A stretch of 64,000 nucleotides of DNA from Epsilonproteobacteria bacterium UBA4036 (GCA_002382325.1 DGAG01000010.1:124001-188000), one strand, 5' to 3'. Numbered from the stretch's first letter, positions 34,117 through 44,034 are shown. Made by a program: numbers and translations. The notes: generated from the letters alone by a model not told the origin.

Positions 34117-36561
34117 TCACTTTTCATTTTTTATTCTCATAGAATTTGCCACGACCAACAATGAACTTAAACTCATCGATAAGGCAGCCACTAATGGTAT
34201 GACAAAACCCATCATGGCTAAAGGAATGGTAATCACATTATAAACCAGTGAAATTCCCAAGTTTTGCTTAATAAATTTATAGGTTCGTTTTGAGATAACA
34301 AAAGCCTCTTTTAAACTTTTTAAACTGTTATTTAATAATACCACATCCGACACACTGATCGAAATATCTGCACCATTGCCCATGGCAATAGAAACATCAC
34401 TATTGCTCAATGCCACAGCATCGTTCACCCCATCTCCTGCCATAACAACAATTTCACCTTGTGATTTAAGCGTTTTGATATATTGGGCTTTTTGTATGGG
34501 ATCAATGCCACATACAAATTGAGTTATTCCCAGTTGAGTTGCAATTTTTTGAGCCACTTTTTCATTGTCTCCTGTGAGCATGATTAGTTGCATACCACTG
34601 TTTTGAATATACGAAACAAACTCTTTGGCATCGTTTTTAATCTCATCTTCTAACTCAAATGTAGCAACAATGTTTTCATTGATGGCAAATAAATAGACAC
34701 TGTTATTGGCATTAAACGTATAAGAGACATTAAACTCTTTTAAAAGTTCTTCATTGCCTCCTAATAAAGTGTACTCTTTATTTTCAACATTTTTATAACG
34801 GGCAACCACTCCTTTGGCTTGAATATTTTTAACGTCTAAAAGTGTTTTATGTTCTAAGTGTGAATAATGTTCAAGCAAATAGTTTTTAACCGAAACACTA
34901 ATAGGATGAGTTGAAGATTCAAGCAAGGAGTAGAGTAAATTCAATTTATGAATATTATCATCTACAATATTGGCATGAACCACTTTGAGTTCACCATGGG
35001 TTAAGGTACCCGTTTTATCCACAACTACTTTAGTCGCTTTTGCAATGGTTTCTATAAATTTAGCTTCTTTAAAAAGCAATCCTTTACTTGCTAAAAGCGA
35101 AATCCCTACTAAACTTGCAATGGGTGTAGCCAATGCTAACGCACACGGACAAGCAATTACGATGACTGAAATTGCCACGATAAACGCTTGTTCAAATGTA
35201 TTTGCACTTTCATTGATAAATCCCATTTTAAAGCCAAAAAAATACCAAGCCAAAAAGGTCATAAATGAAAGAATTAAAATCGTCGAAGAGAATTTTCGTG
35301 AAAGTTGGTTGGCGGTGTACTCTATTTGTGGTTTTGAACTTAAAGAGTCTTCTAGGAGTGTCACAATAGAATTGAGCGTTGAGTTAGCAAAATTTGTTGT
35401 GGCTTTATAGTGAATCAACGAGTCAATGTTAATCGTACCACTAAAAATCTTATCGCCTCTGTTTTTATAAATATAATGAGACTCTCCACTCATACTGGAT
35501 TCATCAAATGTGGCTTTATCTTCTTGTAACTCTCCATCAACACACGCTTTTTCACCGGGTCTTAATTCAACGATATCTCCCACATTAATTTCATCTAAAG
35601 CCACCACTTTTTTTTGCTTGTTTTCAATAATAACCGCTTCTAATGGCAATTGACTTTTGATTTTATCTAAGGTATCTACAGCATTTTTTTTACCAATGAC
35701 TTCTAAATATTTGCCCACTAATACAAAGGTAATAATCATGGTAACCGAATCAAAATAGCTCTCTCCTTTACCTCCAAATAATACATATAATGAGTAAATA
35801 TAGCTCGATGTTGCCCCTGAACTGACCAACAAATCCATATTGACAATTTTATTTTTTAATCCAAAATAAGCGCCTTTGAAAAATATCCAACCACTAAAAA
35901 ACAAAACAGGTGTGGTTAAAATAAACTCACCTATATGAATAAGATGTTTGGTTTGTTCATCAATACCGGTAAAAAATCCCGTGTATTTTGCAACCGAAAG
36001 CATCATGATATTGAGTGTCGCAAAGACTGCAACCATCATTTTAATAAAATAATCCCGTTGGGCTTTAGTGGCTTTTTCATCGGCAATTTTAGCATCATAC
36101 GCGTAAGCGTTATACCCAATACTTCGTATTTTTTCAATTATATGCGAAAGCTTAACCAAAGAGTCATCCCAGACAATTTTAGCTTTATTATTGGTAAAAT
36201 TAATATTGGCTTCAATCACACCCGCTGTATCGTATAAAATCTTTTCATTAAGCCACACGCATGCCGCACAATGAATGCCTTCAATGATTAAATCCACTTT
36301 TTTAAAGCCGTTATCCAATGTTTGAACAAATCGTTTCTCAAAACTTGCTAAATCAAATTTTGTCGTATCTTTATCGCAGTTAATAGGGGGTTCAATTGAT
36401 TTATTACCCAATTTATCATAAAAAGAGTCCAACCCATCCTCTTTTAACAGGTGATAGACTCCTTGGCAACCATTACAACAAAAATAGAGATTATCCTCTT
36501 TAATCATCACCTCTTTTGCAAATGTTCCATGACAATGATTGCACTTGATTGTTTCTGACAC
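34117..36561 (-). CDS. ccoI: CcoI-type copper-transporting P1B ATPase
   Basis: 814 residues. A Cys-rich N-terminal metal domain (CNHCHGTF...FCCNGCQGVYHLL, about 6-42) and an HMA-like domain (GIHCAACVWL, near 94-103) come before the P-type core: transmembrane CPC (ACPCALALATP), phosphorylated Asp in DKTGTLTHG, ATP-binding HP (SSTHPIS) and hinge GDGVNDAVAL. This set defines copper ATPases of the CcoI/FixI group, which export copper across the inner membrane for cbb3 oxidase assembly rather than for detoxification. Co-transcribed with ccoS. Confidence 0.92.
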   Translation of the reverse strand: MSETIKCNHCHGTFAKEVMIKEDNLYFCCNGCQGVYHLLKEDGLDSFYDKLGNKSIEPPINCDKDTTKFDLASFEKRFVQTLDNGFKKVDLIIEGIHCAACVWLNEKILYDTAGVIEANINFTNNKAKIVWDDSLVKLSHIIEKIRSIGYNAYAYDAKIADEKATKAQRDYFIKMMVAVFATLNIMMLSVAKYTGFFTGIDEQTKHLIHIGEFILTTPVLFFSGWIFFKGAYFGLKNKIVNMDLLVSSGATSSYIYSLYVLFGGKGESYFDSVTMIITFVLVGKYLEVIGKKNAVDTLDKIKSQLPLEAVIIENKQKKVVALDEINVGDIVELRPGEKACVDGELQEDKATFDESSMSGESHYIYKNRGDKIFSGTINIDSLIHYKATTNFANSTLNSIVTLLEDSLSSKPQIEYTANQLSRKFSSTILILSFMTFLAWYFFGFKMGFINESANTFEQAFIVAISVIVIACPCALALATPIASLVGISLLASKGLLFKEAKFIETIAKATKVVVDKTGTLTHGELKVVHANIVDDNIHKLNLLYSLLESSTHPISVSVKNYLLEHYSHLEHKTLLDVKNIQAKGVVARYKNVENKEYTLLGGNEELLKEFNVSYTFNANNSVYLFAINENIVATFELEDEIKNDAKEFVSYIQNSGMQLIMLTGDNEKVAQKIATQLGITQFVCGIDPIQKAQYIKTLKSQGEIVVMAGDGVNDAVALSNSDVSIAMGNGADISISVSDVVLLNNSLKSLKEAFVISKRTYKFIKQNLGISLVYNVITIPLAMMGFVIPLVAALSMSLSSLLVVANSMRIKNEK

Positions 36562-36746
36562 TCAATTCCTTCTTTTTGTTCTTTTTATGTAACTTCTTAT
36601 GAAAAATCAATGCAGTTTGACTAAACTGTTACATCCATAATTTCTCTTTTATTAAATTATGGGTATTATATCTAATAGCAAATAAAAAGACATACTTCGC
36701 AACAGCGATATTGACATTTGTTATGATTATTAGGGAGTTACAATTA

Positions 36747-38360
36747 ATGGTCAACAATATTTCTATTTTAAAAAATATTACAATTTTATACGCTGAAGAC
36801 GAAGATGCTCTGCGAGATATTACGCTCAATATTTTAAAAGGTTTTACCAAAAAACAATACATCGCCAAAGATGGACTTGAAGGATTAAAACTTTTTGAAC
36901 AGTATCAAGACCAAATAGATTTGATCATCACCGATGTTAATATGCCCAATATGAATGGGCTTGAAATGATCAAAAAAATTAAAGTCATTAATCCCAATAT
37001 TCCTATTATAGTCACAACGGCTTTTTCCAATACCGAATACCTTCTTGAAGCCATTGATATTGGAGTGGATAAGTACATTTTAAAACCCATTGATATGAAA
37101 AAACTTTTGCAGATTATGGGGCAGTCTTTACTCTACCATGAATTAAAAGATTTATACATTGATAAACTCACCAATTTACCCAACCGAAATAAACTCAAAA
37201 AAGATTTAGATGAAAATAGCAATACCATTATGGCATTGGTGAATATCGATAAGTTTTCCAACATCAATGACTTATACGGTGAAGAAAATGGGGATGAATT
37301 GCTTTTCCAATTTGCACTGAAACTTAAAAATGAGTTCTCCAACAGTACTTATCAGATTTATCGAATCGAATCCGATAAATTTGGAATAGTGACAAAAGAC
37401 CACTCCATCGAGCTTGAAGAGTTTAAAGAAAAGTGCATTAAACTTGCCCATGAAATTGAAGACAACTCCATTAAAATTGCCGAACACGAAATTGATATTA
37501 ATGTCACGATAGGAATTGCCACAGGAGCTGATGCGTATAAATTTTCTCAACGGGTTATCTCTTATGCAAAAAATCGTCTTGAGCAAGTTATGGTTTATGA
37601 TCACTCCTTTAATATTCAAGAAGATATTGAAGAGAACATCAAATGGGTTAAAAAAATCAAAAATGCCCTTAAAGAGAATAAGTTTCGAGCCTATTACCAA
37701 CCCATCGTTGATTCGCAAACCAAAGAGATTTATAAGTATGAAGCCCTTTTGCGGTATATTGATGAAGATGGATCGGCTGTCTCTCCCATGCTTTTTTTAG
37801 ATATTGCTAAAAAAGCGAAACTCTATCCCAAAATTATTATTGTTATGCTCAAAGAGGCTTTTGAACTAATTAAACAAAAACAAAAACGCGTTGCAGTCAA
37901 TATCTCTTTTGATGACATCATCAGTGTCAAAACACGAAAAAAAGTTTTTGAAATTTTAGAAGAGAATAAAGCCCATACTTCTTTGTTGGAATTTGAGATT
38001 TTAGAGAGTGAACAAATTAAAGATTTTGATGCGGTCATTGATTTTATCAAAGAAGTTAAAAAAATTGGTTGCAATATTGGAGTAGATGACTTTGGAGCAG
38101 GATACTCTAATTTTATTATGCTCACCAATTTAAATATTGATTTTGTAAAAATTGATGGGTCATTAATTAAAGAGATTGATCAACGACAAAATCAACAAGT
38201 TATTGTCAGTACCATTGCCAGTTTCTCTGACCAATTTGGATTTAAAACCGTTGCTGAATTTGTATCAAGTGAAGCCATTTATAATAAAGTTAAAGAGATT
38301 GGTGTAGATTATTGCCAAGGCTACTACTTTGAAAAACCCATCAGCTTTGAAGAAGTCTAA
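36747..38360 (+). CDS. Response regulator with degenerate GGDEF and intact EAL domain
   Basis: 537 residues. Start at ATG 36747 (AGGGAG upstream), not the TTG at 36711. Receiver domain (acidic AEDED 16-20, Asp63 in ITDVNMP, Lys in YILKPID), GGDEF domain (about 140-290) in which the active loop reads ESDKF and so cannot make c-di-GMP, and EAL domain with EAL at 332-334 (KYEALLRY), ILESEQI and DDFGAGYSNF. Expected to be a phosphorylation-controlled, cytoplasmic c-di-GMP phosphodiesterase. Similar in layout to the membrane enzyme at 11553. No cognate kinase is adjacent. Convergent with gmk, 19 bp apart. Confidence 0.87.
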   Translation: MVNNISILKNITILYAEDEDALRDITLNILKGFTKKQYIAKDGLEGLKLFEQYQDQIDLIITDVNMPNMNGLEMIKKIKVINPNIPIIVTTAFSNTEYLLEAIDIGVDKYILKPIDMKKLLQIMGQSLLYHELKDLYIDKLTNLPNRNKLKKDLDENSNTIMALVNIDKFSNINDLYGEENGDELLFQFALKLKNEFSNSTYQIYRIESDKFGIVTKDHSIELEEFKEKCIKLAHEIEDNSIKIAEHEIDINVTIGIATGADAYKFSQRVISYAKNRLEQVMVYDHSFNIQEDIEENIKWVKKIKNALKENKFRAYYQPIVDSQTKEIYKYEALLRYIDEDGSAVSPMLFLDIAKKAKLYPKIIIVMLKEAFELIKQKQKRVAVNISFDDIISVKTRKKVFEILEENKAHTSLLEFEILESEQIKDFDAVIDFIKEVKKIGCNIGVDDFGAGYSNFIMLTNLNIDFVKIDGSLIKEIDQRQNQQVIVSTIASFSDQFGFKTVAEFVSSEAIYNKVKEIGVDYCQGYYFEKPISFEEV

Positions 38361-38379
38361 ACCTATTGATTGAATACGT

Positions 38380-39000
38380 TTATGCTTCTAACCAATCTTG
38401 AATAATAGTTAAAGAAGAGAGTTTACTTTTAACTCGTGCTGCATTCGCAATAGATACAAGCTGTTTTGATGCTTCTTGTAAATTGTCATTAATAATCAAA
38501 TAATCGTATTTCAAAAATGATTTAATCTCTTCTTGCGCATTGATAATTCGCTTTTGAATCACCTCTTTTGAATCAGTTGAACGATTATTGAGTCGAAATT
38601 CCAGCTCTTTTAATGAAGGAGTGGTGATAAACACGGAGGTAATAATATCGTTAAGCTTTTTTCGAACAATTTTATGGCCTTGAACATCAATATCAAAAAT
38701 AACCAATTTGTTCTCGTGTAAGGCTTTCATAATCGGTTTTAAAGAAGTTCCATAGTAGTTCCCATGCACATTGGCATACTCTAAAAAATTTCCCGCTTCA
38801 ATATCTTTTTCAAACTCTTCTTTAGAGACAAAATAGTAATCAACGCCATGTTTTTCACCCTCTCTGGAAGCACGGGTTGTTGTAGAAATTGAAAAATAGT
38901 AATCGCTTATGTCTTTATACACCTCTTTTAACAGAGTGGATTTTCCACATCCACTGGGACCCGATAGAATTAAAATTGCCCCTTTATTTTGTGTAATCAC
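38380..39000 (-). CDS. gmk: Guanylate kinase
   Basis: 206 residues. Phosphorylates GMP to GDP with ATP. P-loop GPSGCGKSTL near 13-22; GMP-binding STTTRASREGEKHGVDYYFV; lid-region RLNNRSTDSKEVIQKR. Cytoplasmic housekeeping enzyme. It overlaps the acidic-protein gene upstream by 4 nt, and this order (acidic or poly-E protein then gmk) is also known from Helicobacter pylori. Confidence 0.95.
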   Translation of the reverse strand: MITQNKGAILILSGPSGCGKSTLLKEVYKDISDYYFSISTTTRASREGEKHGVDYYFVSKEEFEKDIEAGNFLEYANVHGNYYGTSLKPIMKALHENKLVIFDIDVQGHKIVRKKLNDIITSVFITTPSLKELEFRLNNRSTDSKEVIQKRIINAQEEIKSFLKYDYLIINDNLQEASKQLVSIANAARVKSKLSSLTIIQDWLEA

Positions 39001-39764
39001 ACCTCTTCCTTTAGCTTTAATTCTAAATTAATTGACCCACCTGTTGTCAATTTGTCAATGCTATTTTGATCAAGTTTGAGCAACAAAGGTTTAAGCTCTT
39101 CCATAGTAAATTTACTCAACACTAACGTAATTGCACCCGAATCATTTAAATCAAATTCATAATCTTTAACCTCTTCTAAGGCTTTATCTATAATTTCTGA
39201 CAAATCTAACCAATCCTCCTCATTCATTTCTACTTCATTTAGTGTGGGTTCAATATTGAGCAAACTTTGAATTCGTCCTAACTCTTTTGAATCTAAGACT
39301 CCTCCTTTTTTTAAAGAGGCAAATGAAACAATTGATTCATCGTTTTCGTCTTCAATATCTTGAGCAATATACGTAGCAATTGAATCCATATATTCCTCTT
39401 CTTCATTGGCAACGTGATGGTGTTTTTGCTGTTGAATTTTTTGTTGATTTAACTCTTGCTCCATTGTTTCAATAACGTCTTGGATAATCTCTTGCAGCTG
39501 AGCAGGAAGAAACGGTCGAGGAATAATAAAATCTCTTGATTTATCAAAAGGCAAATCTTCACTGCTAATGGCACCAATTTTTGTACAAAATTGTTTAATA
39601 ATATTAAATCTATCATCCACAAATTGTGAATCAATAACAATAATATCAAACTTCTCATCCACATTATTGTCTTCTTGTATCTGCAATACAACATTGAGTT
39701 TTTTACAAATTAACGTAAAGATTTTTACAATAATTGGTGTTTTACAAATTAATAAAAGCTTCAT
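38997..39764 (-). CDS. Acidic protein with REC-like N-terminus, linked to gmk
   Basis: 255 residues. Residues 1-95 look like a degenerate receiver fold: alternating strands (MKLLLICKT, FDIIVIDSQF) and a final IIPRPFLPAQL, where receivers have a KP motif, but without the acidic pocket. Residues 100-135 are Gln/His/Glu-rich, and the remainder is strongly acidic and probably partly disordered. I cannot assign a function. Helicobacter pylori has a poly-Glu-rich protein next to gmk, and this may be its counterpart (synteny, from memory). Overlaps both neighbours by 4 nt. Confidence 0.6.
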   Translation of the reverse strand: MKLLLICKTPIIVKIFTLICKKLNVVLQIQEDNNVDEKFDIIVIDSQFVDDRFNIIKQFCTKIGAISSEDLPFDKSRDFIIPRPFLPAQLQEIIQDVIETMEQELNQQKIQQQKHHHVANEEEEYMDSIATYIAQDIEDENDESIVSFASLKKGGVLDSKELGRIQSLLNIEPTLNEVEMNEEDWLDLSEIIDKALEEVKDYEFDLNDSGAITLVLSKFTMEELKPLLLKLDQNSIDKLTTGGSINLELKLKEEV

Positions 39765-40414
39765 TTTATAACCCTAAGTTCTAAGTCGTTTAGTTCATAT
39801 ACTTTGTTACACTGCATGGCAATCTCTTTTTCGTGTGTCACAATAATCATTCCGGCATGATTGTTTTTAACATACCTAAAAAGCGTATTAATCACCTCTT
39901 GTGCAGTCTTTTTATCTAAATTTCCTGTTGGTTCGTCTGCGAATATTACTTTGGGTTTTTTCGTCAAAACTCGTGCAATTGAGAGTCGTTGTTGCTGTCC
40001 ACCACTTAATTCACCCACCCCTTGATTCATAACAAAATCAATATTAAGCTCTTTTAAAAGCTCATTATTGATTGTGTTGTTGCTTAATAAACTTGCTACT
40101 TGAAGATTTTCATAGGCACTGAAACCTCTGAACAAATAATGTGCTTGAAAAATTATACCAAAATCATCTCTTCTTATCTTTAAAAGTTCATGTTTTTTTA
40201 AAGAATAGATTTTTTTATTTTGAAAAACAACCTCTCCGCTTTGAGGTTTTAGCAAAGAACATAAAAGATTTAATAACGTCGATTTTCCTGTTCCACTTGC
40301 ACCCATTATTGCAATGGTTTCTTGCGGGTAAAGTTCAAGATTAATGTCGTTAAATAAAGGATAATCAAATTCATAAGAAAGTTTTTGTGCTTGCAGTATA
40401 GGCTGGTTATTCAA
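39761..40414 (-). CDS. lolD: LolD-like ABC ATPase
   Basis: 217 residues. Walker A GASGTGKST, a LolD/MacB-type Q-loop region (IIFQAHYLFRGFSAYENL), signature LSGGQQQRLSIARVL, Walker B VIFADEPTGNLD and H-loop IIVTHEK. LolD drives release of lipoproteins from the inner membrane with LolC/E-type permeases; the permease gene is not adjacent. MacB- or FtsE-like roles cannot be excluded, so the symbol is provisional. First gene of an overlapping three-gene operon with the acidic protein and gmk. Confidence 0.75.
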   Translation of the reverse strand: MNNQPILQAQKLSYEFDYPLFNDINLELYPQETIAIMGASGTGKSTLLNLLCSLLKPQSGEVVFQNKKIYSLKKHELLKIRRDDFGIIFQAHYLFRGFSAYENLQVASLLSNNTINNELLKELNIDFVMNQGVGELSGGQQQRLSIARVLTKKPKVIFADEPTGNLDKKTAQEVINTLFRYVKNNHAGMIIVTHEKEIAMQCNKVYELNDLELRVIK

Positions 40415-40455
40415 AATCGCTCCAGTCTTTGGTAGAAAATACCGTTTGTTTTAAC

Positions 40456-40482
40456 AACAAGAAGAAAAAGCTTCTTCTTGTT
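40456..40482 (-). terminator. Hairpin downstream of tsf
   Basis: AACAAGAAGAA and TTCTTCTTGTT form an 11-bp perfect stem with a 5-nt centre, 19 nt after the tsf stop. The following minus-strand sequence is only moderately T-rich, so termination may be partial. Confidence 0.55.
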
Positions 40483-40500
40483 TCATAAGGCAAAAAAGGA

Positions 40501-41556
40501 TTACTTTTTTGCCATTTGTGCAGCAACTTCTGCTGCGAAATCTTCTTCTTTTTTCTCAATACCTTCACCCAATTCAAATCGTACATATTCTACAATTTTA
40601 ATTGAAGGGTCAACCTCAGCAATGGCTTGTTCAACTGTTTTTTTGTCGTCCATAACATACGCTTGAGATAATAAAGCACATCTGCCATCTAATTGTGTAT
40701 TGTCTGTAATATATCGTTCAATTTTTCCAGGAATGATATTGGCCCAAATTTTTTCAGGTTTACCTTGCTCTTTTAACTCTGCTTCAAATTTAGCTTTTGC
40801 ATTGGCAATAGCTTCTTCTGTCAATTGAGATTTAGAAACAAAATCAGGAATATTTTTTAATGGTTTTCCTAATCGTTTTAATTCATCATTTTCTGCTTCA
40901 ATTTCAGCTTTAATTGCTCGGTTTTCATTTTCAACAAATTCAGGGTCTAAATCAGTGTAGGAAATAACCGTTGGTTTCATAGCACTTGCATGCATTGCAA
41001 CACTTTTTAATAAAGCAGCTGCTTTATCTTTTACAGCGGCATCACACGTAGCAGCTAAAATAACCCCTACTCTTCCATTTGAGTGAACATAACCGTTTAC
41101 AACACCTGCATCCGTTGAGATAGTAGCCATTTTTCGTGCAACGATATTTTCACCAATTGTGGCAATTTTTTCATTTAAATACTCTTCAAAAACTTGTCCA
41201 TTGATGGTTGTTTTCTTTAACTCTTCCGTTTCGCTTACTCCTGTTGCTTGAACATGAGCCGTTACATCTTGAGTCAATTTAATAAAATTGTCATTTTTAG
41301 CCACAAAGTCTGTTTGAGAGTTAATCTCAACCATAGTTGCTTTTGAAAAATCATCATTAACTAAAACAGAAACCAAACCTTCAGCAGCAACATTACCAGC
41401 TTTTTTAGCTGCTTTTCCAAGACCAGCTTCTCTTAACGCTTGAACGGCTTTTTCTAAATCACCGTCTGTTTCGTTCAGTGCATTTTTGCAATCAAGCATT
41501 CCTGCACCCGTCATTTCTCTTAACTCTTTAATTAATTTAGGTGTTGCTCCTGCCAT
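40501..41556 (-). CDS. tsf: Translation elongation factor Ts
   Basis: 351 residues. Nucleotide exchange factor for EF-Tu. N-terminal UBA-like domain (TPKLIKELREMTGAGMLDCKNAL split by the conserved TGAG) and the core signature around INSQTDFVAKN. Longer than E. coli EF-Ts (283), as is usual in Campylobacterota, because of extra sequence in the C-terminal half. Starts 2 bp after rpsB, the normal gene order. Confidence 0.96.
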   Translation of the reverse strand: MAGATPKLIKELREMTGAGMLDCKNALNETDGDLEKAVQALREAGLGKAAKKAGNVAAEGLVSVLVNDDFSKATMVEINSQTDFVAKNDNFIKLTQDVTAHVQATGVSETEELKKTTINGQVFEEYLNEKIATIGENIVARKMATISTDAGVVNGYVHSNGRVGVILAATCDAAVKDKAAALLKSVAMHASAMKPTVISYTDLDPEFVENENRAIKAEIEAENDELKRLGKPLKNIPDFVSKSQLTEEAIANAKAKFEAELKEQGKPEKIWANIIPGKIERYITDNTQLDGRCALLSQAYVMDDKKTVEQAIAEVDPSIKIVEYVRFELGEGIEKKEEDFAAEVAAQMAKK

Positions 41557-41558
41557 AA

Positions 41559-42359
41559 TTATGCTTCCTCTACTTCGTCTTCTTCTAATGCTTCAATTTC
41601 ACCTTCAGATAATACTTCTTCTAACACTTCTTGTTGTTCTTCAGCCGTAATTTCTTCGATTTCTTCACCTTTTTCTTCTGCTAATAATGCTTTACCTTCA
41701 TTCATCGCTTCTGCCATTTCTGTACAGAATAATTGAATTGATCGAATTGCATCATCGTTTCCAGGAATGGGTAAATCTACAACATCAGGGTCACAGTTTG
41801 TATCCAATGGTGCAATAACTTTAATTCCTAATCTTCTTGCTTCTTGAATTGCAATTTTCTCTTTAACTGCATCTAAAACAAACATCATATCTGGAATTTT
41901 AGTCATGTTTTTAATACCACCAAGGTATAACTCTAACTTCTCTTCTTTTCTTGTAAGCATTAACGCTTCTTTTTTAGTTAAAAGATCTAATTGACCTTCT
42001 TCTCTCATTTTTTTAATAATTTCTAATTTTCTGATTGATTTTTTAATTGTTCCGTAGTTAGTTAGCATCCCACCTAACCATCTGTGGTTAACGTAAGGCA
42101 TTCCACAAGAAATAGCTGCATCTTTAACTGCTTGGCTGGCTTGTTTTTTTGTTCCAACAAACATCATTGTTTGTCCTTGGGCTGCATTGTCTCTAACTAC
42201 AGTATAGGTATATCTGAAGTATCTTAATGTTTTTTGTAAATCTATAATATAGATATTTTTTCTTACACCAAAAATAAATTTTTTCATTTTTGGGTTCCAT
42301 CTTCTTGTTTGGTGTCCGAAGTGTACACCACACTCTAATAGGTCTTTCATTGTAACCAT
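41559..42359 (-). CDS. rpsB: 30S ribosomal protein S2
   Basis: 266 residues. Start at 42359 (MVTMKDLLECGVHFGHQTRRWNP), which follows AAGGA; the 45-nt longer frame lacks support. Classic S2 features: GVHFGHQTRRWNPKM, YIIDLQKT, RWLGGMLTN and APLDTNCDPD. The C-terminal tail is very acidic (Glu-rich, about 230-266), as often in this phylum. It is preceded by about 200 nt of leader with several inverted repeats, which may serve autoregulation. Confidence 0.97.
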   Translation of the reverse strand: MVTMKDLLECGVHFGHQTRRWNPKMKKFIFGVRKNIYIIDLQKTLRYFRYTYTVVRDNAAQGQTMMFVGTKKQASQAVKDAAISCGMPYVNHRWLGGMLTNYGTIKKSIRKLEIIKKMREEGQLDLLTKKEALMLTRKEEKLELYLGGIKNMTKIPDMMFVLDAVKEKIAIQEARRLGIKVIAPLDTNCDPDVVDLPIPGNDDAIRSIQLFCTEMAEAMNEGKALLAEEKGEEIEEITAEEQQEVLEEVLSEGEIEALEEDEVEEA

Positions 42360-42595
42360 TGTTTTTTCCTTGTTTTGTAATATATGTCTTCTTTTTTCAC
42401 ACAAAAATAAATTTTGTTAAAAAGAAGCAAAAACCTAAAGAGAACAACGAGTTGTTCTTATTAGCTATTTTTTTTGGGGTTTAGCCTCTGTGCCCCTTAA
42501 TGTCAAAAGTTTCTCTTGACACAACCCGTACCAGGATTGACACATGTGAGGTTTCTAATAAAATTAGAACGCTGATTTTATCTAATGTAAGTTTA
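42360..42595 (-). ncRNA. Structured 5' leader of rpsB-tsf (candidate r-protein leader)
   Basis: Between cetA and rpsB, on the transcribed (minus) strand, are several nested inverted repeats. TTCTAAT-ATTAGAA lies at 42553-42569. TGTCAA-TTGACA falls inside a GGGTT-AACCC pair (about 42475-42530), followed by GGGGCAC...CCCC. AGAACAAC-GTTGTTCT lies at 42441-42458. The GC content (CCTGGTACGGG, GGGGCACAGAGGC) is far above the local average, as expected for selected RNA structure. Leaders that bind S2 are known in other phyla; this one matches none I can recall. Part of it could instead be a cetA terminator. Confidence 0.45.
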
Positions 42596-42618
42596 ATTTT
42601 ACTTTAAGTAAAAAAATT

Positions 42619-44031
42619 TTACGCCATGCCTTTAAATTTTGCTTGAAGTTCTTCTTTTCCATCAAACTCTTTATTGGCTAACTCCACAATTTTATGCGAT
42701 ATTTCATTTGACTGTAAGGCGATTTCATTGGTATCTCGTGCGACTTTGGCATTTTCTTGCGTATTTTTATCCAATATGGCAATGGAATCATTGATTTGTA
42801 CAATGGCTTTTTCTTGTTCTTTACTTGAAACAGTTATATCTTTAAGTAAATCCATTGTAAGTTTGATATTGGTATTTAACGTATCATACCCGTTAATCAT
42901 TTTTGAGGCAATCTCTTTTCCATGATTGGCTTTTGATGTAGCATTTTCAACCAATGTTTTAATCTCTTTTGCTGCTTGGGCACTTCTGGTTGCTAAATTT
43001 CGAACTTCTTGTGCAACAACAGCAAACCCTTTTCCTGTTTCTCCTGCGGTTGCTGCTTCAACTGCAGCATTAAGGGAAAGAATATTGGTTTGAAAAGCAA
43101 TTTGGTCAATGACAGTAATGGCTTCATTAATCGCTTCAACTTCTTCATTAATTTCATCCATGGATACCGTAGTTTCATTAGCCAGTTTTTCTCCATCGTT
43201 TGCAGAAGACGTTAATTCTTCTGCATATTGTGCCATTTGATGAGTATTTTGATTACTGTGTTGCATACTTTTAGTGATTTCATCTAAAGCAACCGACGTC
43301 TCTTCTAAAGAGGTGGCTTGTAAATTGGCGGCTTTTGTCAATATCGAAACATTTTGTGTCAGTTGAATTGAACCTTTTTTGAGCATCAATCCATTTTCAT
43401 AATTAATCTTACTGAATTCATTTAACGCTGACCCTAAAGAGTTAATGCCATGTGCCAATTGAACAATATCTTCTTGCATTCCGTCAACATTGATCACAGG
43501 TCGATAATCACCTTTGGCATAGGAATCTAACGTAATAATCATTTTTTGAATAAACTCATCTTTACTTTGAGCAACCGCAATCACTTCTAAGGCTTCATTG
43601 ATTTCATTGGAAACTCTAACAAAATCACCATGTAGACCTGATGGCAACATTTTTCGTGTCATATCTCCTTTGGCAATCCCTTTTAATGATGAGGAGATAT
43701 CACGACTAAATGCTTCTATTTGATCCAGTAAATTATTGATATTCCAACTAATATGAGCTAAGTTGTTGTTGGTTTTATCAATATGAGTGATACGATGATA
43801 TAAATTCCCATTGGCCACTTTTTTTAAAACCGTATTGGCTTTGAGTAACTCTTGTTTATAGCCATTCATAAGTATTGATGCAAGAATTAACACCAAAAGT
43901 GCTTGAAGAGGCACAAGCACAATTAAAATTTCTACCAACTTCTGCATTTGATTAAAATAGGCTATCGTTAGTAACAAAGATGACGCAACAAAAGTACCTA
44001 TAATGAATTTGATTTTTCCAAACAGATTCAT
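42619..44031 (-). CDS. cetA: CetA-like chemoreceptor for energy taxis (split Aer, signalling half)
   Basis: 470 residues. Two adjacent helices (about 8-28 and 34-54) with almost no periplasmic loop, HAMP-type region (about 55-200, possibly two HAMPs), then a chemoreceptor signalling domain with the highly conserved hairpin tip IAFQTNILSLNAAVEAA and GKGFAVVAQEVRNLA. With no sensor domain of its own, it needs a partner; the PAS protein encoded 3 bp upstream supplies one. In Campylobacter jejuni, CetA and CetB form such a two-protein redox/energy receptor. Symbol by analogy. Confidence 0.82.
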   Translation of the reverse strand: MNLFGKIKFIIGTFVASSLLLTIAYFNQMQKLVEILIVLVPLQALLVLILASILMNGYKQELLKANTVLKKVANGNLYHRITHIDKTNNNLAHISWNINNLLDQIEAFSRDISSSLKGIAKGDMTRKMLPSGLHGDFVRVSNEINEALEVIAVAQSKDEFIQKMIITLDSYAKGDYRPVINVDGMQEDIVQLAHGINSLGSALNEFSKINYENGLMLKKGSIQLTQNVSILTKAANLQATSLEETSVALDEITKSMQHSNQNTHQMAQYAEELTSSANDGEKLANETTVSMDEINEEVEAINEAITVIDQIAFQTNILSLNAAVEAATAGETGKGFAVVAQEVRNLATRSAQAAKEIKTLVENATSKANHGKEIASKMINGYDTLNTNIKLTMDLLKDITVSSKEQEKAIVQINDSIAILDKNTQENAKVARDTNEIALQSNEISHKIVELANKEFDGKEELQAKFKGMA

Positions 44032-44034
44032 TGC

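Noticed and set aside
34985..35410. 141-aa plus-strand frame inside ccoI
   Set aside because: Antisense shadow of the conserved P-type ATPase core.
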